The translations under genes were made by a program, and so were the position numbers. The notes beneath the pieces are model-generated. The model ran no database searches. It was not told where the DNA came from and saw only the letters and a program-made list of their open reading frames with translations. A stretch of 61,476 bases of DNA from an uncultured Tolumonas sp. (GTDB lineage: Bacteria; Pseudomonadota; Gammaproteobacteria; Enterobacterales; Aeromonadaceae): NCBI RefSeq assembly GCF_963676665.1, contig NZ_OY781373.1:415001-476476 (forward strand). The letters run 5' to 3'. Positions 1 to 10,735 of this stretch are shown here, piece by piece. The first letter of the stretch is position 1. Every line of letters starts with the position of its first letter.

Positions 1-2199
<2,199 letters not shown>

Positions 2200-2332
2200 A
2201 CAACACCCAAGTAGTTTTGAAGCGCTTGTTTGATTGATGAACTGATAGATAAACTGACTAGAGATAGTTAGACAGCTTTCCAAGACTTATTGCTAACAAA
2301 GAATTAGAAGTTAGCGATAAGGGAACCGAATA

Positions 2333-2450
2333 TGCCTGGCGGCAATAGCGCGATGGAACCACCTGTACCCATGCCGAACACAGAAGTGAAACGTTGTAGC
2401 GCCGATGGTAGTGTGGCATTCGCCATGTGAGAGTAGGACACTGCCAGGCT
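2333..2450 (+). rRNA. 5S ribosomal RNA, first copy
   Basis: This 118-base gene starts TGCCTGG and ends CCAGGCT, which pair as helix I. It contains the conserved CCATGCCGAACACAGAAGTG segment. It lies about 130 bases after the 23S gene in the same operon. It differs from the second 5S copy downstream at about 14 positions. Confidence 0.96.
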
Positions 2451-2513
2451 CCTAATTGATGTGAAGACCTTGACTGGGTGACAACGGTTGAGCGAGCATA
2501 GGAAGAAAAGTGC

Positions 2514-2590
2514 GGAGTGGTAGTTCAGTCGGTTAGAATACCGGCCTGTCACGCCGGGGGTCGCGGGTTCGAGTCCCGTCCACTCCGCCA
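2514..2590 (+). tRNA. tRNA-Asp (anticodon GTC)
   Basis: A 77-base cloverleaf: acceptor GGAGTGG pairs with CCACTCC, the T arm holds GGTTCGAGTCCC, and the encoded CCA end is present. The anticodon GTC is at 2548-2550 within the stem CCGGC/GCCGG. It sits between two 5S genes in the distal part of the rRNA operon. Confidence 0.97.
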
Positions 2591-2599
2591 ATACTTTGA

Positions 2600-2628
2600 A
2601 AAGCCTTAGCATTAACTAAGGCTTTTTT
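2600..2628 (+). terminator. Intrinsic terminator after tRNA-Asp
   Basis: The stem GCCTTAG/CTAAGGC with a 6-base loop is followed by TTTTTT. It lies between tRNA-Asp and the second 5S copy, so the second 5S may be made only by read-through of this terminator. Confidence 0.8.
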
Positions 2629-2641
2629 ATTAAACAGAATT

Positions 2642-2759
2642 TGCCTGGTAGCCAGAGCACAGTAGAACCACCTGTTCCCATGCCGAACACAGAAGTGAAA
2701 TGCTGTTACGCCGATGGTAGTGTGGCATTCGCCATGTGAGAGTAGGAAACTGCCAGGCT
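2642..2759 (+). rRNA. 5S ribosomal RNA, divergent second copy
   Basis: A second 118-base 5S gene follows the tRNA. It differs from the first copy at about 14 positions, mostly in the 5' half and helix II. Several changes are paired compensatory substitutions, so it looks like a folded, functional variant rather than a decayed copy. Confidence 0.94.
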
Positions 2760-2770
2760 CTCAACTATTA

Positions 2771-2798
2771 AGCCCTGAACATAAGTTCAGGGCTTTTT
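2771..2798 (+). terminator. rRNA operon terminator
   Basis: The stem AGCCCTGAAC/GTTCAGGGCT is followed by TTTTT, 12 bases after the second 5S. It also faces the 3' end of the convergent ovoA gene. Confidence 0.85.
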
Positions 2799-2810
2799 GT
2801 TTTCCGGTAT

Positions 2811-5006
2811 TCACAAGAACACGCCGTTATTTTTTCGCCAAATCGTCAGTTGTGACAACAGATATTGGTATTTCCGTGCGGTTTCTTGCAACACAAACGG
2901 AATGTCTTGTGCCGGCTGTAGCTCTTCAAACTCAGTGCTCAGTACACGTTGTAGATACTGATAAGTGGTTCGTGCCTCACCGTTCTCTCTGATACCGCCA
3001 AGCCAATTATGTTTTGATGTTGATTCTACTTGCCAGGTATGTGGTGAACACAGCATCAGTATGCCGCCATCGCGCAGTCGATGAGCCAGATCCGCGAGAA
3101 AATGCGCTGGTTCGCGTAGCCGATCCAGCATGTTTGCAGCAAGGATCAAATCATAGTGTTGATATTTGCTTTTCAGGTTACAAGCATCACCTTGCGTAAA
3201 ATGAATTCGGTTGGCTAAATCAGGATCGAGTTGGCAATCGGTCAGCTTCGCTTCACGATATTCGACTAATTCACCTTCGGTTGTAATGGCATAACGGAAA
3301 CTGTTTTGCTGTGCCAGTGTTTGCGCGATATCGATGAAACGAGCGGAATAATCAACGGCATCAACATGTTGGAAGTATTTAGCCAATTCAAAACTGGCTC
3401 GACCAACGGAACAGCCAATATCTAACGCCCGGATTGGCTGCTGACAGACTTCGGCGGCGATTTCGGCCAGCCGTTGGCAGTGGTTTGGCACATCAAAATG
3501 GTTGGCACCATAGTGTGAATCTAGATATTGCGCGATCAATGGATCGGTTTCGTAAGGGTTAACAATGAGTGGCTCCTGATAACGGGATACCACATAACGA
3601 AAACCGGCATGTTGGAAAAAGTGACGCCGAAAGGCGTAACGGGAATTTTTCAGTGCCAGATTGCCAGTTGAGATCCATGAGCCCCCTTTGATTAGATTAT
3701 GTTTACCATCGAACGTTGGGGTAGAAAAGTCATCGTATAACGGATGTACTCGGAAGCCATCAAAGCCATCAATTGCGGTGCTGGTCCATTGCCAGACATT
3801 ACCAATCACATCGCAAAAATCACCTTGTGGGAATTGATCAATGGGGCTCGACGATGACCAATATTCCAAATTGATATTCCCCGGAGCTTGTTGCCAGTCA
3901 GGTTGATCGGTTGGAATATTCTGTCGCAGCGCCATCCATTCTGCTTCGCACGGCAGTTGAATAGGTAAACCGGTTTGTGCGGCTTTCCAACGACAAAATG
4001 CCGCCGCTTCCAGTTGGTTGGTTTCTGCCGGCCAGTCCCACGGCATGGCGATCTCTTCCGCCATCAGACGTAAACGCAGGGTATCGGTTCGCTGAATATT
4101 GCCCTGCCAGAAGGTGGGTTTATCGGCCTTGGTGAATTTGAGCCACGCCTGGCCTTCTGTGGTCCACCATTCCAGATGTTGGTAACCTCCAGCCAGAACA
4201 AATTCAAGAAACTCAGCATTACTGACCAGATATTTACTGGCTTGGAAGGTATCTAATTTAATTTCGCGTTGGCCGTATTCGTTATCCCAGCCATAGGTGG
4301 CATCGCTGTCTGGTTTGCCCATTTGTATGGTAGTGGCAGCAACGGGTAGTAATTTATTGGTCGGTACCGTATTTGGCTGATGGCGTATGTGTGGACAGTG
4401 CTGCCAGCGCGGTTGCGATTGCACCACGGCCAATGGTAGCTGGCGAATCAGCACGGACGAGGTTTCGAGATGAATTCGTTCATGTTCAATGCCCATCAGG
4501 ATAGTCCACGCCGGACTGCCCCAACTAATGGGTAATTCCAATGGCATTTCTTGAATAAATTGCATGACGCGGGTTTTGACTTGTTGGCGATACGTCCGCA
4601 ATTCGGCGATGGTTGGCCAATTGTAATGCGCTTCATCAAGATCATCCCAGCTCATCTCATCAACGCCGATCGCCACCATGGCTTCAATTTGAGCATTAAT
4701 TCGCTGGTTGATTTGTTGTGCCGCAAACAGTTTATTGATGAAGAAACTCGCGGTATGGCCGTAATAGAAAATCAGCGGATGGCGCAGCGGAATGGCTTTC
4801 TTAAACCACGCATCTTCGTGTGCGAGACAATCAAACAGTGAATCATATAAATCGTAGGTCTGGATAAAATAGTCGAGCAGTTCCTGCCGTTTGGTCGCGA
4901 CATTATCGCCTTGTAACCACAGCGTGCGAGTTGGTGTTGGCAGTGCTGATGCTTGAGTGTCATCAAGAGTGGGGTGTGCTGCTGGATGATGGAAAGAATT
5001 ATTCAC
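2811..5006 (-). CDS. ovoA: Ovothiol synthase OvoA (5-histidylcysteine sulfoxide synthase / mercaptohistidine N-methyltransferase)
   Basis: This 731-residue protein should join cysteine to the histidine ring oxidatively and later N-methylate the mercaptohistidine, giving the antioxidant ovothiol A. The layout is the full OvoA fusion. An N-terminal DinB-like domain carries the iron motif HxxxHxE (H175, H179, E181). A formylglycine-generating-enzyme-like domain covers about 230-455. A SAM methyltransferase domain has its glycine-rich motif DIGCSVGRASF near 525. The only sensible start is GTG at 5006, preceded by a GGAGA-type ribosome site. It appears monocistronic, downstream of cdd. The C-S lyase step must be encoded elsewhere. 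Confidence 0.9.
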   Translation of the reverse strand: MNNSFHHPAAHPTLDDTQASALPTPTRTLWLQGDNVATKRQELLDYFIQTYDLYDSLFDCLAHEDAWFKKAIPLRHPLIFYYGHTASFFINKLFAAQQINQRINAQIEAMVAIGVDEMSWDDLDEAHYNWPTIAELRTYRQQVKTRVMQFIQEMPLELPISWGSPAWTILMGIEHERIHLETSSVLIRQLPLAVVQSQPRWQHCPHIRHQPNTVPTNKLLPVAATTIQMGKPDSDATYGWDNEYGQREIKLDTFQASKYLVSNAEFLEFVLAGGYQHLEWWTTEGQAWLKFTKADKPTFWQGNIQRTDTLRLRLMAEEIAMPWDWPAETNQLEAAAFCRWKAAQTGLPIQLPCEAEWMALRQNIPTDQPDWQQAPGNINLEYWSSSSPIDQFPQGDFCDVIGNVWQWTSTAIDGFDGFRVHPLYDDFSTPTFDGKHNLIKGGSWISTGNLALKNSRYAFRRHFFQHAGFRYVVSRYQEPLIVNPYETDPLIAQYLDSHYGANHFDVPNHCQRLAEIAAEVCQQPIRALDIGCSVGRASFELAKYFQHVDAVDYSARFIDIAQTLAQQNSFRYAITTEGELVEYREAKLTDCQLDPDLANRIHFTQGDACNLKSKYQHYDLILAANMLDRLREPAHFLADLAHRLRDGGILMLCSPHTWQVESTSKHNWLGGIRENGEARTTYQYLQRVLSTEFEELQPAQDIPFVLQETARKYQYLLSQLTIWRKNNGVFL

Positions 5007-5023
5007 AAGGCGTCTCCCGATAG

Positions 5024-5159
5024 CGATTTATCTGACAACGATTTATCTGAAACTATAGCGTGTCAAAGATAGTACGAGAGAATGTAAGTTCAGATCAGTG
5101 CTGTTTTGCACACTGTTGCGATTGAATCACGCTTGTCATTCAAATGATCAGTGTGCAAA
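5024..5159. promoter_or_regulatory. Repeat-rich spacer upstream of ovoA
   Basis: The spacer between cdd and ovoA holds two features. One is a 12-base direct repeat CGATTTATCTGA at 5024-5035 and 5039-5050. The other is an 11-base inverted repeat, TTTGCACACTG at 5105-5115 and CAGTGTGCAAA at 5149-5159. These could be regulator sites for ovoA or a cdd terminator-like structure; no regulator is identified. Confidence 0.4.
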
Positions 5160-5178
5160 TGAGGTATTAAGTGGTAAA

Positions 5179-5586
5179 TCAGGCGTTTAATTGCGTTTTA
5201 CTAAATGAAAAGGGCAGTAATTCTTTGATAGCAACCTGCTGTAGCTGGCCTTGCCAATGGAACAAGATCTGAATATCGGGGCCGAATTCAGAGATGAATT
5301 GGCGGCAAATACCACAGGGGCTGATTTCACCTTTGGGGGAAAAAACGGCAATGGCGTTGAATTGAGTATGGCCCTGACTAATCGCATTACCCAGTGCCAC
5401 ACGCTCAGCGCAAGTGCCTGCAGGATAAGCGGCATTTTCGATATTAATACCGCTGAAAATCTGACCATCGCTGGTTAAGACAGCGGCTCCAACAGAATAG
5501 TTGGAATAGGGCATATAAGCATGGCGGATACTGGCTTTGGCGGCGGCCATGAGTTGGGTTTGTTGTTCATGCGTGAGTGCAGGCAT
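5179..5586 (-). CDS. cdd: Cytidine deaminase
   Basis: Small (135 aa) homotetrameric-type cytidine/deoxycytidine deaminase for pyrimidine salvage. Zinc ligands are the three cysteines of CAE (C59) and PCGIC (C91, C94), and E61 is the catalytic proton shuttle. The start is ATG at 5586, where the protein begins MPALTHEQQ with a GAGG ribosome site nine bases upstream. The open frame runs 28 codons further but without family similarity. E. coli Cdd is the longer dimeric type, so this one resembles the Bacillus-like short form. Confidence 0.92.
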   Translation of the reverse strand: MPALTHEQQTQLMAAAKASIRHAYMPYSNYSVGAAVLTSDGQIFSGINIENAAYPAGTCAERVALGNAISQGHTQFNAIAVFSPKGEISPCGICRQFISEFGPDIQILFHWQGQLQQVAIKELLPFSFSKTQLNA

Positions 5587-5682
5587 AAGACGCCTCAGAT
5601 AAAGAAATGGTACAGAATTATTAACACGCCAGCTGATTCGCAACAAGCTGGCGTCTCGTAAAAACTGCAACTGGTAGCATAT

Positions 5683-7347
5683 TTAACTGTGCAGCCAGAC
5701 CATCACTTCATACGGTTTTAGATCGCGGTTACATAGCTGAGGCAAGGACGTTTCATTGTGGATCAGGCATTGGCTGTCAGTGTGTTGCCAATGTTCCGGT
5801 AATTCAAACGCGGTTTCTGTTGCGCTTAAATTGGCGACCACGAGCAGTTTTTGTTCGCCATGCTGACGTTGATAACACCAGAGCGTCGGGTGATCGGGGC
5901 GCAGGTCCTGATAGTTACCTTCGACAATGATGGGGTATTGTTTCCGCAGTTGGATCAGTTGTTGATAGTGATAAAACACGGAAGCTTTATCTGCCAGCGC
6001 ATTGCTCACATTGATCTGTGCGTGATTATCACTGAGTGGGATCCACGGTGTGCCTTGGCTAAAACCTGCTCCGGTTGATGCATTCCATTGCATTGGTGTG
6101 CGGCTGTTGTCACGCGAACGTGCAGCCAGCGTTTGCAATGTCTCCTCGGTTGCTACGCCTTGTGCCTGATGGGCCAGATAGATATTCAGGCTTTCCACAT
6201 CACGGTAGTTATCAATTTGTGTGAAATGTGGATTGGTCATGCCGATCTCTTCCCCCTGATAAATATAGGCGGTGCCTTGCAGCATATGTAAGACGGTAGC
6301 CAGCATCTTGGCTGATTTTTCGCGGTATTCACCTTCATGCCCAAAACGCGACACGATGCGCGGCTGATCATGGTTACACCAAAATAACGCGCTCCAGCCT
6401 TGCTGATGTAAGCCGTTTTGCCATTCGGCAAAGATTTTTTTCAATTCAATAAAATCCGGCGCCGCCAATTGCCATTTCTCGCCGTTCGGATAATCGACTT
6501 TCAGGTGATGGAAATTAAACACCATCGAGAGCTCACGACCATCTTGTTGTGAATATTGTTGGCAATGTGCCAGTGTGGTGGAGGACATCTCCCCAACCGT
6601 CATGCAGTGGCGTGGCACAAATACCTCGCGGGATAACTCTTGCAGATAGTCATGCACACGCGGGCCATCGGTATAAAAGCGACGGCCATCGCCAGTCAGA
6701 TCATCACAAAAATCTTGTTGTTTGGAAATGAGATTAATCACATCAAGGCGGAAACCATCCACCCCTTTATCGGCCCAGAAATGCAGTACCTTTTTGATTT
6801 CGGCGCGGACTTCTGGGTTTTCCCAATTCAGATCGGCCTGTTGTTCACTGAATAGATGTAGGTAGTATTGACCACTGCTTTGATCGAGCGCCCAGGCATT
6901 ACCCCCAAACTTGGATTGCCAGTTATTCGGCTCTTGACCATTAACGGGATCTCGCCAGATGTAAAAATCACGAAAACGGCTTTTGGGATCGCGTTGTGCC
7001 GTTTTAAACCATGTGTGTTCAGTGGAGGTGTGGTTAAACACCATATCCATGATGATGTGCAAACCACGTTGTTTGCAGGCGCTTACCAGTTGTTCAAAAT
7101 CGGCCATGCTGCCGAAAGCAGGATCGATGGCGTAATAATCGGCAATGTCATAACCATTATCGATCTGCGGAGAGCTGTAGATCGGGGTGAGCCATAAGGC
7201 ATCGACGCCCAGTTGTTGCAGATAATCGAGGCGCTGAATAATGCCTTGCAAGTCGCCGGTACCTTTATCGCCGGAATCCTGAAAGCTTTTCGGGTAGATC
7301 TGATACACCACCGCCTGACGCCACCAGTCATGTTGAGAATAAGACAT
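5683..7347 (-). CDS. treC: Trehalose-6-phosphate hydrolase (alpha,alpha-phosphotrehalase)
   Basis: Cytoplasmic GH13 enzyme of 554 aa that cleaves trehalose 6-phosphate to glucose and glucose 6-phosphate. The GH13 signature residues are visible: nucleophile D202 in GFRLDV, acid/base E253 in VGEMS, and D327 in NHDQPR. The ATG at 7347 has a GGAG ribosome site seven bases upstream and gives the family N-terminus. It lies downstream of treB with a hairpin-plus-T-run in the gap, so it may be expressed below treB. Confidence 0.95.
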   Translation of the reverse strand: MSYSQHDWWRQAVVYQIYPKSFQDSGDKGTGDLQGIIQRLDYLQQLGVDALWLTPIYSSPQIDNGYDIADYYAIDPAFGSMADFEQLVSACKQRGLHIIMDMVFNHTSTEHTWFKTAQRDPKSRFRDFYIWRDPVNGQEPNNWQSKFGGNAWALDQSSGQYYLHLFSEQQADLNWENPEVRAEIKKVLHFWADKGVDGFRLDVINLISKQQDFCDDLTGDGRRFYTDGPRVHDYLQELSREVFVPRHCMTVGEMSSTTLAHCQQYSQQDGRELSMVFNFHHLKVDYPNGEKWQLAAPDFIELKKIFAEWQNGLHQQGWSALFWCNHDQPRIVSRFGHEGEYREKSAKMLATVLHMLQGTAYIYQGEEIGMTNPHFTQIDNYRDVESLNIYLAHQAQGVATEETLQTLAARSRDNSRTPMQWNASTGAGFSQGTPWIPLSDNHAQINVSNALADKASVFYHYQQLIQLRKQYPIIVEGNYQDLRPDHPTLWCYQRQHGEQKLLVVANLSATETAFELPEHWQHTDSQCLIHNETSLPQLCNRDLKPYEVMVWLHS

Positions 7348-7365
7348 CAAAATGCTCCATTCCAA

Positions 7366-7392
7366 GAAAAAGCTGCGGCCAGTGACCGCAGC
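7366..7392 (-). terminator. Intercistronic terminator/attenuator between treB and treC
   Basis: Read on the minus strand, GCTGCGG and CCGCAGC form a 7-bp stem with a 7-base loop followed by TTTTT. It lies after treB and just before the treC ribosome site. It would let some transcripts stop after treB. Confidence 0.65.
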
Positions 7393-7413
7393 GGGAAATT
7401 ATTGTTATTAGGG

Positions 7414-8850
7414 TTAAACCGCTTCCGTAGCAGAGATTTCAGCTGGTGATTGATTACGGAATTTGTGTTTGTACACCGCGATGGTCAGCAACATAGGCAC
7501 TGCAATCGCGATCAGCATGGCAACGGAGTAAATGCCCCAGAATTGTGGTTGGATAGACAGAATGCCCGGCAGGCCACCCACACCGATACCGTTCGCCAGC
7601 ACACCGCTGTACCCACACACCAAACCCGCCAGCGCAGAACCGACCATTGCGCACAGCATTGGGAATTTGTAACGCAGGTTGATGCCATACATCGCTGGTT
7701 CGGTGACACCGAGGTAAGCAGAAATTGCAGCAGGAACCGAAATTTCACGTTCGTTGGCTTTACGGCTGATCAGGATGATGCCCATGACTGCAGAGGCTTG
7801 CGCAATGTTAGACAGGGCAATCAGCGGCCATATTGGTGTGCCGCCCATGCTTTGTACTAACTGCAGATCGACCGCATTGGTGGTGTGATGTACGCCGGTA
7901 ATAACCAATGGTGCATACAGGAAACCAAACAGCGAGGCGCCAATTGGTGCGAAGCTACCGGTCATCACGGATTTCGCCGCAAATGCTACACCATCACCGA
8001 TCCAGCGACCGAATGGACCAATCAGGCTATGTGCCAGAATGACTGCCAGGATCAGTGACACAAAGGGTACGACAACCAGATAGAGGTAAGCCGGTACGAT
8101 CTGTTTCAATCGCATTTCGATATAAGCCAGCAGTGCGCCAGCCAGGATTGCAGGAATAACCTGGGCCTGATAACCGACTTTCTGGATCGAGAACAAACCA
8201 AAGTTCCATGCTTCCGGTGCTTGCTGGCCGATCAGATAGGCGTTCATCAGTTGCGGACTGACCAACGTGATCCCTAGCACGATCCCCAGGATCTCGCTGC
8301 CACCGAGTTTGCGCACCGTCGCCCAGCACACACCCACTGGCAGGAAGTGGAAAATAGCTTCACCAATCAGCCACAGGAACGAGTGAACGGTGGCCCAAAA
8401 CTGGCTGATCTCGGTCAGGCTCTTGCCATCGAACATCTTGATGTCACCGATGACGTTACGAAAACCCAAGATCAAACCACCGGTAATAATGGCTGGTAAC
8501 AACGGTACAAAAATTTCAGCTAAGTGGGAGATTGAGCGTTCCAGCACACTCATATTCTGGCGTGCTGCCACTTTTGCCGCTTCTTTACTGGCGCCATCGA
8601 CGCCGGTTTGTGCGATTAATAGTTTGTAAAACTCATCCACTTCGGTGCCAATGACCACCTGAAATTGACCGGCATTGGTAAAACAACCTTTGACGGATGG
8701 GATCGTTTCTATGGCTTTGATATCGGCCTGTGCAGTGTTTTTCAGCACAAAACGCAGCCGGGTCAGGCAGTGGCTGACGGTGGCAATATTATCTTTGCCG
8801 CCGACCAGACTGATCAGACGAGTAACGTCCTGAGAGAATGATTTGCTCAT
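7414..8850 (-). CDS. treB: Trehalose-specific PTS transporter subunit IIBC
   Basis: Inner-membrane permease of 478 aa that imports trehalose as trehalose 6-phosphate. The EIIB domain (about 1-90) holds the phosphorylated cysteine C28 in the motif SHCLTRLRF. It is followed by the EIIC membrane domain with about ten segments. No IIA domain is fused; in E. coli the glucose IIA (Crr) serves TreB. The start ATG at 8850 has a GGGG ribosome site. It is the first gene of the treBC unit, under the two operators just upstream. Confidence 0.95.
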   Translation of the reverse strand: MSKSFSQDVTRLISLVGGKDNIATVSHCLTRLRFVLKNTAQADIKAIETIPSVKGCFTNAGQFQVVIGTEVDEFYKLLIAQTGVDGASKEAAKVAARQNMSVLERSISHLAEIFVPLLPAIITGGLILGFRNVIGDIKMFDGKSLTEISQFWATVHSFLWLIGEAIFHFLPVGVCWATVRKLGGSEILGIVLGITLVSPQLMNAYLIGQQAPEAWNFGLFSIQKVGYQAQVIPAILAGALLAYIEMRLKQIVPAYLYLVVVPFVSLILAVILAHSLIGPFGRWIGDGVAFAAKSVMTGSFAPIGASLFGFLYAPLVITGVHHTTNAVDLQLVQSMGGTPIWPLIALSNIAQASAVMGIILISRKANEREISVPAAISAYLGVTEPAMYGINLRYKFPMLCAMVGSALAGLVCGYSGVLANGIGVGGLPGILSIQPQFWGIYSVAMLIAIAVPMLLTIAVYKHKFRNQSPAEISATEAV

Positions 8851-8907
8851 GTGTGTCCCCTGGTGAACAAAACCATCATTCCACGATGGAAGATGATTTA
8901 AGTATAG

Positions 8908-8970
8908 TTGGTAACGTTCCCAATAAGTATGCAGCTGATTAATTAAAACACAAAAGGGAACGTTCCCAAT
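8908..8970. promoter_or_regulatory. Pair of TreR operators
   Basis: Two related palindromes lie in the treR-treB gap: TTGGTAACGTTCCCAA at 8908-8923 and the perfect GGGAACGTTCCC at 8956-8967. The sites are 48 bp apart centre to centre. They match the LacI/GalR-type operator known for E. coli TreR, so the local TreR is the likely binder. Confidence 0.8.
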
Positions 8971-9053
8971 TTGCGTGATTGTTCACAGATCCAGCGTTGG
9001 ATCCGGATCTGTGGCGAGAAGGGATGTTTAGTTTAGCTGTCGTTTGACGCTAT

Positions 9054-9998
9054 TTAGCTATGCGAGGGCGCTATTTGCGCACAAGGTTCGGCGTCTTGTT
9101 CTAACTGCAATAAGAGCTGTTCAGCGGCGAGGCGGCCGGCTTGTTTGTAGCCCGGATCGATGGATTGCACCTGTGGAAATAGGAAATGCAGCAGCGGATT
9201 ATTACCCACCCCAGTGAGTTTCACATCCTGACGTTGTTGTTCTTGCAGATACTTCGCAGCACCCAGCGCCAGCGTGTCAGTGGCACAAACTACTGCATCG
9301 GTGATAGGCGTTAGCAGTTTAGCGGTTAGGTCATAGCCACTTTGTACATCTAAGCTACCGGTTAAGTAACGGCAAGGCAGTTGTTGTTGGGCACAAAATT
9401 GCTGGTAGGCCTGCAAACGCAGGGCTCCGGTGGTTGCATCGCTGGGGTCCACACCGATGAAGTCGATGTGGCGACTGCCATCGGCATACAGCTGTTGCAA
9501 GATCCGCCCGATCGCCCCCTGATCGTCATAACAAACCGAGGCCATCTGTGGCCAATCGCGCGCCATGAGAACCAGCTTGTTTTGCCATGGGCGCAGTTGT
9601 TCCAGATCGAGAGCACTGAAGGCAAATAAGATCACGCCATCGACACCGCGGCGGGCCAAGAGCGCCAGATGTTCATCGACTTTCTGCGGGTCGAATTCAC
9701 TCTCCATCAGCATGGCATCATAACCACGCGCATAGAGGACTTCGAGCATGCCACGCACGGCACGATTTTCGGAGGCTGAGTCGAGGCGTGACACGATAAT
9801 GCCGACCAGCCGGGCACTATTGGTACGCATGGCGCGGGCTGATTTGCTGGGTTCGAAACCATGTTCCCGGATCACTGCTTCCACCCGATCACGGGTTTGT
9901 GGATTGACGTTCGGGTCTTGGTTCAGCACCCGTGACACGGTCGATTTACCCACGCCGCTCAGTTTGGCGATATCAAGAATAGTAAGGCGTTTAGTCAT
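9054..9998 (-). CDS. treR: Trehalose operon repressor, LacI family
   Basis: A 314-residue LacI/GalR repressor. The N-terminal helix-turn-helix and hinge (residues 4-60, LTILDIAKLSGVGKSTVSRV) precede a periplasmic-binding-protein-like sensor, which in TreR binds trehalose 6-phosphate. The ATG at 9998 gives the usual short N-terminus; the frame extends 19 codons further without homology. It sits upstream of treB in the same direction, with two GGGAACGTTCCC-type operators between them, so it should repress treBC and perhaps respond to trehalose uptake. Confidence 0.92.
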   Translation of the reverse strand: MTKRLTILDIAKLSGVGKSTVSRVLNQDPNVNPQTRDRVEAVIREHGFEPSKSARAMRTNSARLVGIIVSRLDSASENRAVRGMLEVLYARGYDAMLMESEFDPQKVDEHLALLARRGVDGVILFAFSALDLEQLRPWQNKLVLMARDWPQMASVCYDDQGAIGRILQQLYADGSRHIDFIGVDPSDATTGALRLQAYQQFCAQQQLPCRYLTGSLDVQSGYDLTAKLLTPITDAVVCATDTLALGAAKYLQEQQRQDVKLTGVGNNPLLHFLFPQVQSIDPGYKQAGRLAAEQLLLQLEQDAEPCAQIAPSHS

Positions 9999-10213
9999 AA
10001 CGGGCCGAGAAAACTCACTTTGCAGTATTGTTCGGATTTTTCCCCGCTTAGGCAAGTAAGCAAATCCAGAATTGCCCGATTCAGGTGGTTCTCAGCAAAT
10101 TAGCCGCAGAAATGGGAATCCGGTTTGTGATCCTCTCGGCAGTTATTTATGCTGGTGGCAGTAATCGCTAACCATTCGGCCACCTTGTGCCGGAATTTGA
10201 GGACGAGCTTATT

Positions 10214-10720
10214 ATGTTTATTGGTAATTTACAGGAATTGGATGATTGTCTGCTACATCCGCTGATTGCGACTGTGTTACGTGATTTCGTTGCCACGAAT
10301 GCCGATGTCTTGGCGCTGCCGAAAGGCAAAACCGATCTGACGGTGCCGGCGCAATTTGCACCCGCAGAATTGCCGCAAGACCCGCTGTTTATGATTGTAT
10401 CGATGGATACCTCACAACTGGTGATCGAACGTCGTCCTGAGTTCCATGATACTTACCTCGACATTCAGTTGTTATTGTCTGGCGAAGAGTGGATTGGCTG
10501 TGGGCCACATGCGATTACGTTGGATCGCAGTGATAATCCACATCCTGATCTTTATTTTATGGATGAGCCCGCAACCAGCTATATTGGTTTGCAGCCTGGC
10601 GATTTTGTGGTGATTGCGCCGGGTGAATTACATACCCCGTTATGCACCCTGACTGAGCCGGGTGAGCTGCGTAAGATCGTGTTTAAGGTACATAAAGCGT
10701 TGTTATCCCCATCGGTGTGA
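10214..10720 (+). CDS. YhcH/YjgK/YiaL family protein
   Basis: A cupin-like protein of 168 aa in the YhcH/YjgK/YiaL (EbgC-related) family. Members are linked to sialic acid or other sugar metabolism, some as anomerases. The core GEEWIGC and the segment GELHTPLC carrying the histidine metal-site region are visible. The ATG at 10214 has a GAGGA ribosome site. It is divergent from treR and 15 bases upstream of a GST gene, so the two are probably co-transcribed. The substrate is not evident from the context. Confidence 0.8.
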   Translation: MFIGNLQELDDCLLHPLIATVLRDFVATNADVLALPKGKTDLTVPAQFAPAELPQDPLFMIVSMDTSQLVIERRPEFHDTYLDIQLLLSGEEWIGCGPHAITLDRSDNPHPDLYFMDEPATSYIGLQPGDFVVIAPGELHTPLCTLTEPGELRKIVFKVHKALLSPSV

Positions 10721-10735
10721 CCTTGAGGAGGCGGT

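Noticed and set aside
2304-2612. 102-codon minus-strand frame across the first 5S and tRNA-Asp
   Set aside because: It is antisense to stable RNA genes; the TGLEPATPGVT-like peptide is a well-known false ORF from tRNA sequence.
5101-5165. Riboswitch upstream of ovoA
   Set aside because: Only a simple wide inverted repeat is seen; no known riboswitch core could be matched.
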